64,000 nt of DNA from Caballeronia sp. dw_19 (GTDB taxonomy: Bacteria > Pseudomonadota > Gammaproteobacteria > Burkholderiales > Burkholderiaceae), in assembly GCF_018449515.1 (NCBI RefSeq), contig NZ_JAAVUQ010000002.1, positions 186,001-250,000 on the forward strand, written 5' to 3'. Position 1 is the stretch's first letter, and each line of letters begins with the position of its first letter. Made by a program: the position numbers and the translations under genes. Shown in pieces: positions 8,319-16,171 of the stretch. Under the pieces are notes generated by a model, which was not told where the DNA came from, made no database searches, and saw only the letters and a list, made by a program, of their open reading frames with translations.

Positions 8319-8401
8319 ACTGGACTAAGCGCTAAAGCACAAAGTCCGGTCGACAGCCTTGCATGGGATCGGAGTAAGGCGCTAAAGCGCCAACTCCGAT
8401 C
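8319..8401. repeat. Tandem hairpin repeat between the two exbD genes
   Basis: Two related units start TTGCACGGGACT (8310) and TTGCATGGGATC (about 8359). The first pairs ACTGGACT (8319-8326) with AGTCCGGT (8343-8350). The second pairs GATCGGAGT (8367-8375) with ACTCCGATC (8393-8401), with a nested GGCGC-TAAA-GCGCC stem. Both carry the core GCGCTAAAGC and end GTCGACA or ATCGACA. This looks like a dispersed Burkholderia-type intergenic hairpin. Sitting inside an operon, it may adjust mRNA stability or ExbD stoichiometry. Confidence 0.7.
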
Positions 8402-8417
8402 GACACCGGAGAAGACC

Positions 8418-8849
8418 ATGGGAATGAACGTATCGTCGGGCGGTGGCAACGCTGAGCCGGAAGTGATGGTCGATATCAACACCACGCCACTGATCGACGT
8501 GATGCTGGTGTTGCTGATCATGCTGATCATCACGATCCCGATCCAGACGCACGCCATCAAGATGAACTTGCCGATCGGCAATCCGCCGCCGCCAATCACG
8601 CAGCCGGAAGTGGTGCAGATCGATATCGACTTCGACGGCACCACGACCTGGAACGGCCAGCCGGTGCCGGATCGTGCTGCACTCGAATCCAGGCTCGCAC
8701 AGGTGGCCGCTGAACCGGTGCAGGCGGAAATCCATCTGCGGCCTAACAAGCTGGTGCCGTATAAGGACGTCGCGGCGGTGATGGCGTCCGCTCAACGACT
8801 GGGCGCGACGAAGATCGGCCTCATCGGCAATGAGCAGTACATGCAATAG
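8418..8849 (+). CDS. exbD: ExbD biopolymer transport protein, second copy
   Basis: The start is taken at ATG 8418, preceded by GGAGAAG; the upstream extension to TTG 8310 only translates the hairpin repeats. The 143-residue protein contains the family signature VDINTTPLIDVMLVLLIMLI in its single membrane helix and a periplasmic domain ending EQYMQ. It is clearly related to, but different from, the first ExbD. Known two-ExbD systems use one copy for general iron uptake and both for selected receptors, so a specialised role is possible but unproven. Confidence 0.92.
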   Translation: MGMNVSSGGGNAEPEVMVDINTTPLIDVMLVLLIMLIITIPIQTHAIKMNLPIGNPPPPITQPEVVQIDIDFDGTTTWNGQPVPDRAALESRLAQVAAEPVQAEIHLRPNKLVPYKDVAAVMASAQRLGATKIGLIGNEQYMQ

Positions 8850-8858
8850 GGAAGTGGA

Positions 8859-10064
8859 ATGCTAACGATCCATCAACGCTTCAAACGCGCCGTCATGGCG
8901 GCCGCTATTGGAGGACTGTCCGCGCTTGTCGTGCTGCCGGTCACGTCTCATGCCGCGGACACCTTGCGCCCGGATGTGTCGAAGCCGCTGAATGCCGCAC
9001 AAGACCTGTATCGCGCGCACAAGTACAAGGACGCATTGACGAAGATCGATCAGGCGGCTGCCGTGCCGGGCAAGACGCCGTACGAAAGCTATATGGTCGA
9101 AGAGATGCGCGGCGCGGCTGCTGCGGCGGCAGGCGACAATGGTGTAGCGGCTCAAGCCTACGAAACGTTGCTGAGTTCAGGGCGCCTCACCGGTGCCGAC
9201 GAACAACGCACCACGGCGGCGCTTGCAGGCATCTACTTCGAGCAAAAGAACTACGCACAGGCTATCAAGGTCGCGCAGCGCTATCAGAAGTCGGGCGGCA
9301 ACGATCCCGATATGCGCACTCTGCTCGTCCAGTCCTACTACCTGTCGAACGATTGCGGCAATGTGGTGAGCCTGCTCAAACCTGGGGTCGATGCACAAGT
9401 GCGTGCCGGCCATGCGCCCGACGAGTCGCAACTGCAACTGCTCGGCACGTGCGCGCAGCGTGTAAAAGATGACACCACATATCGCAGCACGCTCGAAAAA
9501 CTGGTCGCCTATCACCCGAAGCAGTCTTACTGGGATGACCTGTTTCAATCGATCCGCGCGAAGCCGGGCTATTCGTCGTCGCTCGATGTCGACACGTATC
9601 GGCTGCGTCGCGCGACCGGATCACTCACTACCGCCGACGATTACATGGAGATGACCCAGCTCGCGATCGTGGCGGGTACCACGGCCGAGGGCAAGCAGGT
9701 GATCGATCAGGGCTTCGCCTCGGGCGTTCTGGGCCACGATGCACAAGCGGATCGCGAAAAGCGCTTGCAGGCACTCGCCGCGAAGCGGGCACAAGCGCCG
9801 GCTGATGCGGCGAACCCTGTAGCGCCGGTCGACGTCGGCTTCAACCAGGTCTTCGCGGGGCAAACCAAGCAGGGTCTTGCAGCAATGGAGGCGGCGATCG
9901 CGAAGGGTGGGATCGATCACCCTGACCAGGCGCAACTGCATCTCGGCGTGGCCTACTACGTCGCAGGCGACAAAGCCCGGGCAGTGCAAACCTTCCGTGC
10001 GGTGAAAGGCTCCGACGGTTCGGCCGACCTCGCCCGATTGTGGGTGCTGGTGGCGTCGAAGTAA
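8859..10064 (+). CDS. Periplasmic TPR-repeat protein of the TonB operon
   Basis: A 401-residue protein beginning 9 bases after the second exbD. An N-terminal signal peptide ends SHAA at about residue 32. The rest is helical with tetratricopeptide patterns: AAQDLYRAHKYKDALTKIDQ near the start, ALAGIYFEQKNYAQAIKVAQ in the middle, and LHLGVAYYVAGDKARAVQTF near the end. TPR proteins of this kind are recurrent partners in tonB-exbB-exbD-exbD operons and are thought to act as periplasmic adaptors. Its location and partner role here are inferred from the signal peptide and the operon. Confidence 0.75.
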   Translation: MLTIHQRFKRAVMAAAIGGLSALVVLPVTSHAADTLRPDVSKPLNAAQDLYRAHKYKDALTKIDQAAAVPGKTPYESYMVEEMRGAAAAAAGDNGVAAQAYETLLSSGRLTGADEQRTTAALAGIYFEQKNYAQAIKVAQRYQKSGGNDPDMRTLLVQSYYLSNDCGNVVSLLKPGVDAQVRAGHAPDESQLQLLGTCAQRVKDDTTYRSTLEKLVAYHPKQSYWDDLFQSIRAKPGYSSSLDVDTYRLRRATGSLTTADDYMEMTQLAIVAGTTAEGKQVIDQGFASGVLGHDAQADREKRLQALAAKRAQAPADAANPVAPVDVGFNQVFAGQTKQGLAAMEAAIAKGGIDHPDQAQLHLGVAYYVAGDKARAVQTFRAVKGSDGSADLARLWVLVASK

Positions 10065-10180
10065 CGGCATCCCGGTTCCAACATGTCCCATCGCGTGAGG
10101 TGTCGCCGGGCTATCCGTGCGCTGACCCGCGCGGGACATGCTCGCCGTATGGAACGCAGGTCCTTGACAGGAGAAGTAGA

Positions 10181-10210
10181 GGAAGTTGGTTGCGTATGCA
10201 ACCAACTTCC
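10181..10210 (+). terminator. Perfect 13-bp hairpin ending the tonB operon
   Basis: GGAAGTTGGTTGC pairs perfectly with GCAACCAACTTCC across a 4-base loop (GTAT) and is followed by GGTTTT. Its position about 115 bases after the TPR gene suits a rho-independent terminator of the tonB-exbBD operon. Confidence 0.65.
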
Positions 10211-10324
10211 GGTTTTAGGCAAGTGCGAAGTGTCCCGATGATCGCATTGATTGCACCACGCATCGCGGCAGCTAACCGGGCATATGGCGCATGTCTTAGG
10301 GAGGATGTTGCGTCCAATAAAACA

Positions 10325-10343
10325 TAGTTTGGTATACAAACTA
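10325..10343. promoter_or_regulatory. Palindromic operator candidate upstream of XRE-cupin gene
   Basis: TAGTTTG-GTATA-CAAACTA is a 7-bp perfect inverted repeat lying 27 bases before the proposed start of the XRE-cupin regulator. Autoregulation by the encoded HTH protein is the simplest reading; this is inference from position and symmetry. Confidence 0.5.
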
Positions 10344-10370
10344 ATTTTGACCACGGGATTCTGTCTTGCT

Positions 10371-10946
10371 ATGGTTTTGCCACTCGATAACAAGGCACAG
10401 ATCGCAGTTTCCATAGGTAGCAAAATTCGCGCGCTTCGCCAACGGTTCAAGCGCACGCTGGATGAAGTGGCGACGAGTGCGGGGATTTCCAAGCCCTTTT
10501 TATCGCAGGTGGAACGAGGTCATGCAACGCCTTCCATTACATCGCTGGTTGGCATTGCGCGAGCGCTAGGCGTCACAGTGCAGTACTTCGTTGACACGCC
10601 AACCGAAGACAAGTCGGTGCGTAGAGGGAGTGAGCTGGAATACTTCGGGTTCGACGGAACTGCGAATCTTTTTGGACGGCTGACCAACTTGTCGGTCGGC
10701 GGCATGCTGGAAGCGATTCTCGTCAGGATGCCGGTGGGACAGAACCCATCGGAAGTCACGACACATGCAGGGGAAGAGTTCTTGTACGTGATGAGCGGCC
10801 AGATATCGCTCACGTTAGAAGGTACAACGTTCGTATTGCAGGCAGGTGACACCGCGCATTACGAGTCTACCGTGCCTCACGCCTGGTGCAATACGGCTCG
10901 CGAAGAAGCGGTGATTGTATGGGTGGGAACGCCAAGATTGTTCTAG
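10371..10946 (+). CDS. XRE-family transcriptional regulator with cupin sensor domain
   Basis: The chosen start, ATG 10371, gives a 191-residue protein; the longer frame from 10251 would run through the palindrome. Residues about 15-70 form an XRE helix-turn-helix (SIGSKIRALRQRFK, GISKPFLSQVERG). Residues about 115-185 form a cupin barrel (THAGEEFLYVMSGQISLTL, AGDTAHYESTVPHAWCN). This architecture is typical of PuuR/SutR-type regulators of amine, amino acid or sugar use. It sits between the tonB operon and the TBDR gene in the same orientation, so control of this import locus is likely. No clear ribosome-binding site precedes the start. Confidence 0.85.
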   Translation: MVLPLDNKAQIAVSIGSKIRALRQRFKRTLDEVATSAGISKPFLSQVERGHATPSITSLVGIARALGVTVQYFVDTPTEDKSVRRGSELEYFGFDGTANLFGRLTNLSVGGMLEAILVRMPVGQNPSEVTTHAGEEFLYVMSGQISLTLEGTTFVLQAGDTAHYESTVPHAWCNTAREEAVIVWVGTPRLF

Positions 10947-11322
10947 GTGATCCTGTTCCGTGCTTTCGTTAAAAGCACTCGCGAATGTGTTAGTAAGGAT
11001 TGCGAATGGTTTTATGTAAGCTTGATCTGATGAAAGGGCGTTGCCCGGTCCATCACGCAAAGTAGTCGAAGTTAAAACAATTAGAAAGCGCTGCGCATGT
11101 CGTTTTGCAGTAGATAAGTAGTCCGATATTGAAGCATTTGAAGTGTCCCGTCTTTCTGTCTGTATTTGCAATTTGGTGCGTTTTTGGCCGTTTGCCTGGC
11201 AGTGGAAGCGCGGGTCAGCTTTAACGGAGCGCGGCGCAAGAACGCCGTATATCGAGTGGAGAGGTCCACAAGACCTCTCTTCACACACAGCTGTGCCTTA
11301 CTGACGAGCGAGAAGGGGAAAA
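10947..11322. other. Leader region of the TonB-dependent receptor gene
   Basis: About 375 bases with no gene that I can support. A purine-rich GAAGGGG site lies just before the receptor ATG. No Fur box, riboswitch or strong terminator was recognised. Confidence 0.4.
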
Positions 11323-14067
11323 ATGAAACAACGGGCATTGGCGCTGGCCATCAAAAGAATAGTCTGGGCTGAGCTAGCATTGTCAGCCGCAATCGCCGTA
11401 CCTGCGTTTGCGCAAAGCCAGCCGGCCACCGCGGGTACGGCTGCGGGCGCAACGACAACGGAAAGCACGCCGGCGGTAGCGGCGGCGCCCGCATCGGGCA
11501 CCGCTGCAACACCGTCCGCGGACAACAACACCGCGACACCGACTGCTGACAAGGGTGTCCAGCAAATCAAGAAATTCGAAGTGACCGGGTCGCTGATCCG
11601 CAGCGCCGACAAGGTCGGCTTCAATGCGGTTCAGACGGTAACGCAGAAAGACATCCAGAACAGCGGCGCCACGACCGTCGCCGATTATCTGCGCACGACT
11701 TCAGCTAACTCGGCTAATAGCTGGGGCGAAGGCCAGTCCGGCAACTTTGCCGCAGGCGCTGCGGGTATTGCTCTGCGCGGTCTCAGTGAAAAGTACACGC
11801 TCGTGTTGGTGGATGGACAGCGTGTTGCGCCTTTCGCGTTCTTCTCGAACAGCGTCGACTCGTTCTTCGACTTGAATACGCTGCCGTTGAACTCCATTGA
11901 CCGCATCGAAATCGTGAAGACAGGTGCCGTGTCGCAATACGGTTCAGACGCCATCGCGGGCGTGGTCAACATCATCACGAAGCATGACTTCCAGGGCCTG
12001 CAACTCGACGGCAGCTACGGCAGCGCCATCAGCCAGGGCGGCGGCGCGGGCACGACCAAATTCGGCGTGCTCGCCGGCTTTGGCGATCTCAACGCCGATC
12101 GCTTCAACGTGACGGCCGCGGCAAGTTACTACAAGTCGAACGGCTTCACGCTGGCCGACCGCGATGCGACAAGCGGTCAGGATTTCACCAATAATCCGGG
12201 CGGCCATTCGTTGCTCGCGCCGTCATACTGGAATATGCCCGACGGCAGCGCGCAGGCATTGAGCGGCTGTGCGAACGGCGGTGCGGTGCATCCCGCAGGC
12301 ACGAACTCGCTGACGGCAGGTTTGCCGGGCACGATCTGCGGCTACAACTCCGCAGAAAGCACGTCTATCGCGCCGATGACCGAGCGTTTGAACGCGAAGC
12401 TTCACGCTGATTTCAAGATCAACGATGAGACGACGGCGTTTGGCGACTTCCTGATCAGCAGCAACAAGACCACGACGAACGACGGTCTGTGGAACAACGT
12501 TATCGGCAATCCGCAGGTCCCCGCGCTCGTGTGGAATCCGCAGACCAAGCTGCTTTCGCCGTTCAACTTCACTGTGCCGGCGAGTAATCCGTACAACCCG
12601 TTCGGGGCAGCCACGCCGCTCACGTATGCGTTCCCGGGCGCAGTAGCGGAAGACACGTATTCGACCTACTGGCGCGCCTCCACGGGCATCAAGGGCTCGT
12701 TCAACCTGCCGAACGGCGAGTGGGATTGGGCGACGTCGGTCAGTCACTCGCAAAGCACGGTTTCGAACACTTATACGAACCAGCTCAACACCGCGGCACT
12801 GACCAATATTTACCAGAACGGGACGTTCGATTTCTCGAATCCCGCGGCTACGCCGAACGGCCTCAACGGGTTGTACCAGGATGCGAACAACCTGGCTATC
12901 TCCAAGCTCGATACCGTTGACGCGACGCTGTCCACGCCACACCTCTTCAGTCTGCCGGCGGGTGATGTGGGTCTCGGCTTCGGTGCACAGTTCACTCACC
13001 AGAGTGAAGTGATGAACCCGGGTGCGGCATTCGAGCAGGGCCAGGTCATCAGCCCGAATCTTCAGACGGTGAACGGCCAGCGCAACGTGGCTGCCGTGTA
13101 CTACCAGGTGGACATTCCTATTGTCCGCGCGCTGACGTTCAGCCAGTCGGGCCGTTACGACCACTACAGCGATGTCGGTGGTGCGTTCTCGCCGCGTTTC
13201 GCGTTGCGCTATCAGCCGGTTCAGGCACTCACGATGTACACCTCGTACAACCGTGGCTTCCGTGCGCCGACGTTCGTTGAGAACAGCAACTCGCAAACGA
13301 TGGGTATTCAGGTTGACCAGACCACCGGCCAGAACTACACGTCGATCACGGAGGGTAATCCGGACCTGAAGGCGGAGCGTACGAAAAACCTCAGCATCGG
13401 CTTCCAGTTGTCGCCTACTCGTACGACCGATATCGGCCTGGACTGGTACAAGATTCGTGTCGATAACGTGATCGGCCAGGGCTCGCCTTCGCAGGTTGTC
13501 ACCGACCCGGTCACGGGCGATCTCCTGTACAAGGTCATCCCGTACCAGAACCTCGGCTATCTGGATACGAACGGTTTCGAAGGCACGTTCCGCCAGTCGC
13601 TGCCGACGAAGACCGGAACGTTCACCCTGTCTGCTGACTGGGCATACGTGAACAGCTTCAAGCTCGGCTCGCCGGGTCAGGCGCCGGTGAATGGTGCGGG
13701 TAACGACTACACCCTCACACAGCCGTTCGGCGGCAGCTTCCCGCGCTGGAAAGGCAACACCACCCTGGACTGGGCGTACAACAAGTTTGACGCAGCGTTG
13801 ACGTGGCAGTTCACGGGCCCGTATGCGCAGAATCTGGTCGCCGCCGGGCCATCCCACGTGGGATCGTACAGCCAGTTCAACCTGATGATGACGTACACGG
13901 GCTTCAAGCACTGGACGGTCTTCGGCGGCATCGACAACATCTTCAACCGTGCGCCGCCGTACGATCCGATCTTTGCAAATGGCACGCTGGATCAGAATGG
14001 CTATGACCAGTCGATATACACGAACATTGGCCGCTTCGCGCAGGTCGGCGCAACGTACAAGTTCTGA
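11323..14067 (+). CDS. TonB-dependent outer-membrane receptor
   Basis: A 914-residue receptor with a signal peptide (cleavage after AFA, residue 30), an Ala/Thr/Pro-rich spacer to about residue 83, and a TonB-box-like start (KKFEVTGSLIR). The plug domain (about 95-225) contains ITLRG-like GIALRGLSEKYTLVLVDGQR and the end motif QYGSDAIAGVVNIITK. A long 22-strand barrel follows, ending VGATYKF with the terminal Phe needed for outer-membrane insertion. The plug type, with VTGSLIR, resembles receptors used for peptides or other organic substrates rather than classic siderophore receptors. The ligand is unknown. Neighbouring peptide-transport genes suggest a peptide-like compound. GAAGGGGAAAA precedes the ATG. 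Confidence 0.92.
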   Translation: MKQRALALAIKRIVWAELALSAAIAVPAFAQSQPATAGTAAGATTTESTPAVAAAPASGTAATPSADNNTATPTADKGVQQIKKFEVTGSLIRSADKVGFNAVQTVTQKDIQNSGATTVADYLRTTSANSANSWGEGQSGNFAAGAAGIALRGLSEKYTLVLVDGQRVAPFAFFSNSVDSFFDLNTLPLNSIDRIEIVKTGAVSQYGSDAIAGVVNIITKHDFQGLQLDGSYGSAISQGGGAGTTKFGVLAGFGDLNADRFNVTAAASYYKSNGFTLADRDATSGQDFTNNPGGHSLLAPSYWNMPDGSAQALSGCANGGAVHPAGTNSLTAGLPGTICGYNSAESTSIAPMTERLNAKLHADFKINDETTAFGDFLISSNKTTTNDGLWNNVIGNPQVPALVWNPQTKLLSPFNFTVPASNPYNPFGAATPLTYAFPGAVAEDTYSTYWRASTGIKGSFNLPNGEWDWATSVSHSQSTVSNTYTNQLNTAALTNIYQNGTFDFSNPAATPNGLNGLYQDANNLAISKLDTVDATLSTPHLFSLPAGDVGLGFGAQFTHQSEVMNPGAAFEQGQVISPNLQTVNGQRNVAAVYYQVDIPIVRALTFSQSGRYDHYSDVGGAFSPRFALRYQPVQALTMYTSYNRGFRAPTFVENSNSQTMGIQVDQTTGQNYTSITEGNPDLKAERTKNLSIGFQLSPTRTTDIGLDWYKIRVDNVIGQGSPSQVVTDPVTGDLLYKVIPYQNLGYLDTNGFEGTFRQSLPTKTGTFTLSADWAYVNSFKLGSPGQAPVNGAGNDYTLTQPFGGSFPRWKGNTTLDWAYNKFDAALTWQFTGPYAQNLVAAGPSHVGSYSQFNLMMTYTGFKHWTVFGGIDNIFNRAPPYDPIFANGTLDQNGYDQSIYTNIGRFAQVGATYKF

Positions 14068-14097
14068 TGTCGCTGTAGTTTGTTTGACTGATGGAAC

Positions 14098-14140
14098 GGT
14101 TGCTCCGGCGCGTGTCATGCGGCGCTGGAGCAACCTCGTT
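14098..14140 (+). terminator. Hairpin terminator after the receptor gene
   Basis: GGTTGCTCC (14098-14106) pairs with GGAGCAACC (14127-14135), with GC-rich inner pairing, followed by TCGTTTTC. It lies 30 bases after the receptor stop codon. Confidence 0.6.
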
Positions 14141-14161
14141 TTCGGAATCCCGGACCATTCG

Positions 14162-14199
14162 ATTCAAACATCGTGATTCAAACATTGCTATTCAAACAT
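14162..14199. repeat. Three ATTCAAACAT direct repeats with 14-bp period
   Basis: ATTCAAACAT occurs at 14162, 14176 and 14190, each followed by a 4-base spacer (CGTG, TGCT, CGAT). The array lies between the receptor terminator and the OppA-like gene, so it probably belongs to that promoter region. Regular 14-bp spacing is unusual for simple degeneracy. Confidence 0.6.
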
Positions 14200-14284
14200 C
14201 GATCGTTCGACGCCTCATCGCATGACGTGCTCAAGGCCGCAGTCAAAGCCGAGCGCGGAAGTCACGAATACCAGGAGTTTCCAG

Positions 14285-15925
14285 ATGTTTTTCGCGCCAC
14301 GTCCTTATCCTTCAATCCGTCTTCGCTGTGCATCCGCGGCACTTGTTCTGGGCGGCTTCATGCTCGCCGGCGCCGCGCAGGCAGCGATCATTCCTCCTGG
14401 CGTGCAACTCGCCGCGAAGCAGGAACTGGTGCGCAACAACGGCACGGAAGTGGAGACGCTTGATCCGAACGTGGCGGAATCGGTGCCGGCCAATACCGTC
14501 GCGCGCGATCTGTTTGAAGGGTTGACCGCGACGCGCGCAGACGGTGAGACCGTCCCCGGCGTCGCGGAAAAGTGGGAAATGAAGGATCCCACTACGTGGG
14601 TCTTTCATTTGCGAAGGAATGCGAAGTGGTCCAACGGCGACCCGGTTGTCGCCGCTGACTTTGTCTACGGATGCCAGCGTCTCGTCGATCCAAAAACGGC
14701 TTCGCCGTACGCGACCACCTACGGCATGTTCCTCCTTAACGGAACAGACATTGTCGCGGGCAAGAAACCGGTGGCGTCGCTTGGCGTAAGCGCACCCGAC
14801 CCGTACACGGTCGAAATCAGGACGCCCTATCCGGTGCCGTTCCTGCCTGACCTGATGTCGAATACGAACCTTGGGCCGGTGAACAAGGCGGCCGTCGAAA
14901 AGTACGGCCGCGACTGGACTAAACCCGGCAAGCTGGTCAGCAATGGCGCGTTCATGCTGAAGGACTGGCAGGTGAACAACCGCCTTGTGCTGCAAAAGAA
15001 CCCGCAGTACTGGAATGCTGCTTACGTGCAATTGAACCAGGTCACATACCTGCCGGTGGAGGACGAAAACACAGACGTGGATCTGTACAAGTCCGGCGGT
15101 GACGACTGGGTGAACCAGCTTCCCTCAGGCACCTATGCCCGCTACAAAGAGCAGTACCCGAACGAGATGCGTGCGGCGCCCATGCTCGGTTTGCGCTATT
15201 ACTCGTTCAACAACAAAGACCCGCTACTGAAGGACGTACGTGTGCGCCAGGCGCTGTCCATGGTCATCGACCGGGACATTCTCGCGCAGCGTGTGACCGC
15301 TGACGGCCAGATCCCGGCGTATGGCGTGATCGTGAAGGGCGTGAAGGGCGCTGACGTCAGCGCGTACGACTGGGCCTCGTGGCCCATGGCGAAGCGCGTG
15401 GACGAAGCGAAAAAGCTGCTGGCCGAGGCAGGCGTGAAACCTGGCACCAAGTTGCAGTTCGTCACCAACACGAGTGAGTATCACAAGAAGATGGCGATCT
15501 TCGCGGCTTCCGAATGGAAGACGAAACTAGGCCTGGATACTGAAATCCAGGCGATGGAATTCAAGGTGTTGCTCAAGAAGCGGCACGACGGCGACTACCA
15601 GATCGCACGCAATGGCTGGGTGGCGGATTACAACGACGCAAGCACGTTCCTCACGCTGGTTCAATGCGGTTCCGAGCAGAACGACAACCAGGCGTGCAAC
15701 CCCAAAGCCGATGCGTTGATGCACGAGGCGTCCAATTCCACCGACCCGGCCACGCGCCAGCGGTTGCAGACCGAAGCGGCCAAGGTGGCAATGGAGGATT
15801 ATCCGATGCTGCCGCTGCTGCAATACACGCTGGTGCGGTTGGTCAAGAGTTACGTGGGCGGCTATTCCACGAAAAACCCGATGGATCACTACCGCAGCGA
15901 AGACATGTACATCATCAAGCATTGA
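14285..15925 (+). CDS. oppA: OppA-like oligopeptide-binding protein (SBP family 5)
   Basis: The start at ATG 14285 has an AGGAG site 7 bases before it. The 546-residue protein has a signal peptide ending AQA near residue 33. It carries clear family-5 solute-binding features: NGTEVETLDPNVAES, FHLRRNAKWSNGDPVVAADF, and DVRVRQALSMVIDRDIL. It resembles OppA/MppA, the periplasmic receptors for oligopeptides or murein peptides. No matching oppBCDF lies beside it; the next transporter genes are yejABEF. It may share that permease or supply an Opp system elsewhere. The symbol reflects family resemblance, not proven orthology. Confidence 0.85.
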   Translation: MFFAPRPYPSIRLRCASAALVLGGFMLAGAAQAAIIPPGVQLAAKQELVRNNGTEVETLDPNVAESVPANTVARDLFEGLTATRADGETVPGVAEKWEMKDPTTWVFHLRRNAKWSNGDPVVAADFVYGCQRLVDPKTASPYATTYGMFLLNGTDIVAGKKPVASLGVSAPDPYTVEIRTPYPVPFLPDLMSNTNLGPVNKAAVEKYGRDWTKPGKLVSNGAFMLKDWQVNNRLVLQKNPQYWNAAYVQLNQVTYLPVEDENTDVDLYKSGGDDWVNQLPSGTYARYKEQYPNEMRAAPMLGLRYYSFNNKDPLLKDVRVRQALSMVIDRDILAQRVTADGQIPAYGVIVKGVKGADVSAYDWASWPMAKRVDEAKKLLAEAGVKPGTKLQFVTNTSEYHKKMAIFAASEWKTKLGLDTEIQAMEFKVLLKKRHDGDYQIARNGWVADYNDASTFLTLVQCGSEQNDNQACNPKADALMHEASNSTDPATRQRLQTEAAKVAMEDYPMLPLLQYTLVRLVKSYVGGYSTKNPMDHYRSEDMYIIKH

Positions 15926-16171
15926 GCGCGGTGCGGTGCTTGCCCCGGCCGCTCGACTTGCGCGGGGCAAGGGTCCCACGGCGCGTTTTCATCCGGACGC
16001 ACGCGCCCATTTCATTCTCCAGGCTTGTTATGAACGAACCGTATCATCCCCTGAAAGGCGCGCTGTGGGCGCCGGTACATTCGAAACATCGGCCAACGCC
16101 GATAGGTGTGTTTATCGCAGCGAATATGGGTGACGCGCAGTTCCCGGTCAAGACAGCGGCGGCAAGGGACG

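Noticed and set aside
12223..14133. Long minus-strand open frame of 636 codons opposite the receptor gene
   Set aside because: Arg-rich, no motifs, exactly antisense to a well-supported TBDR; a GC-driven shadow.
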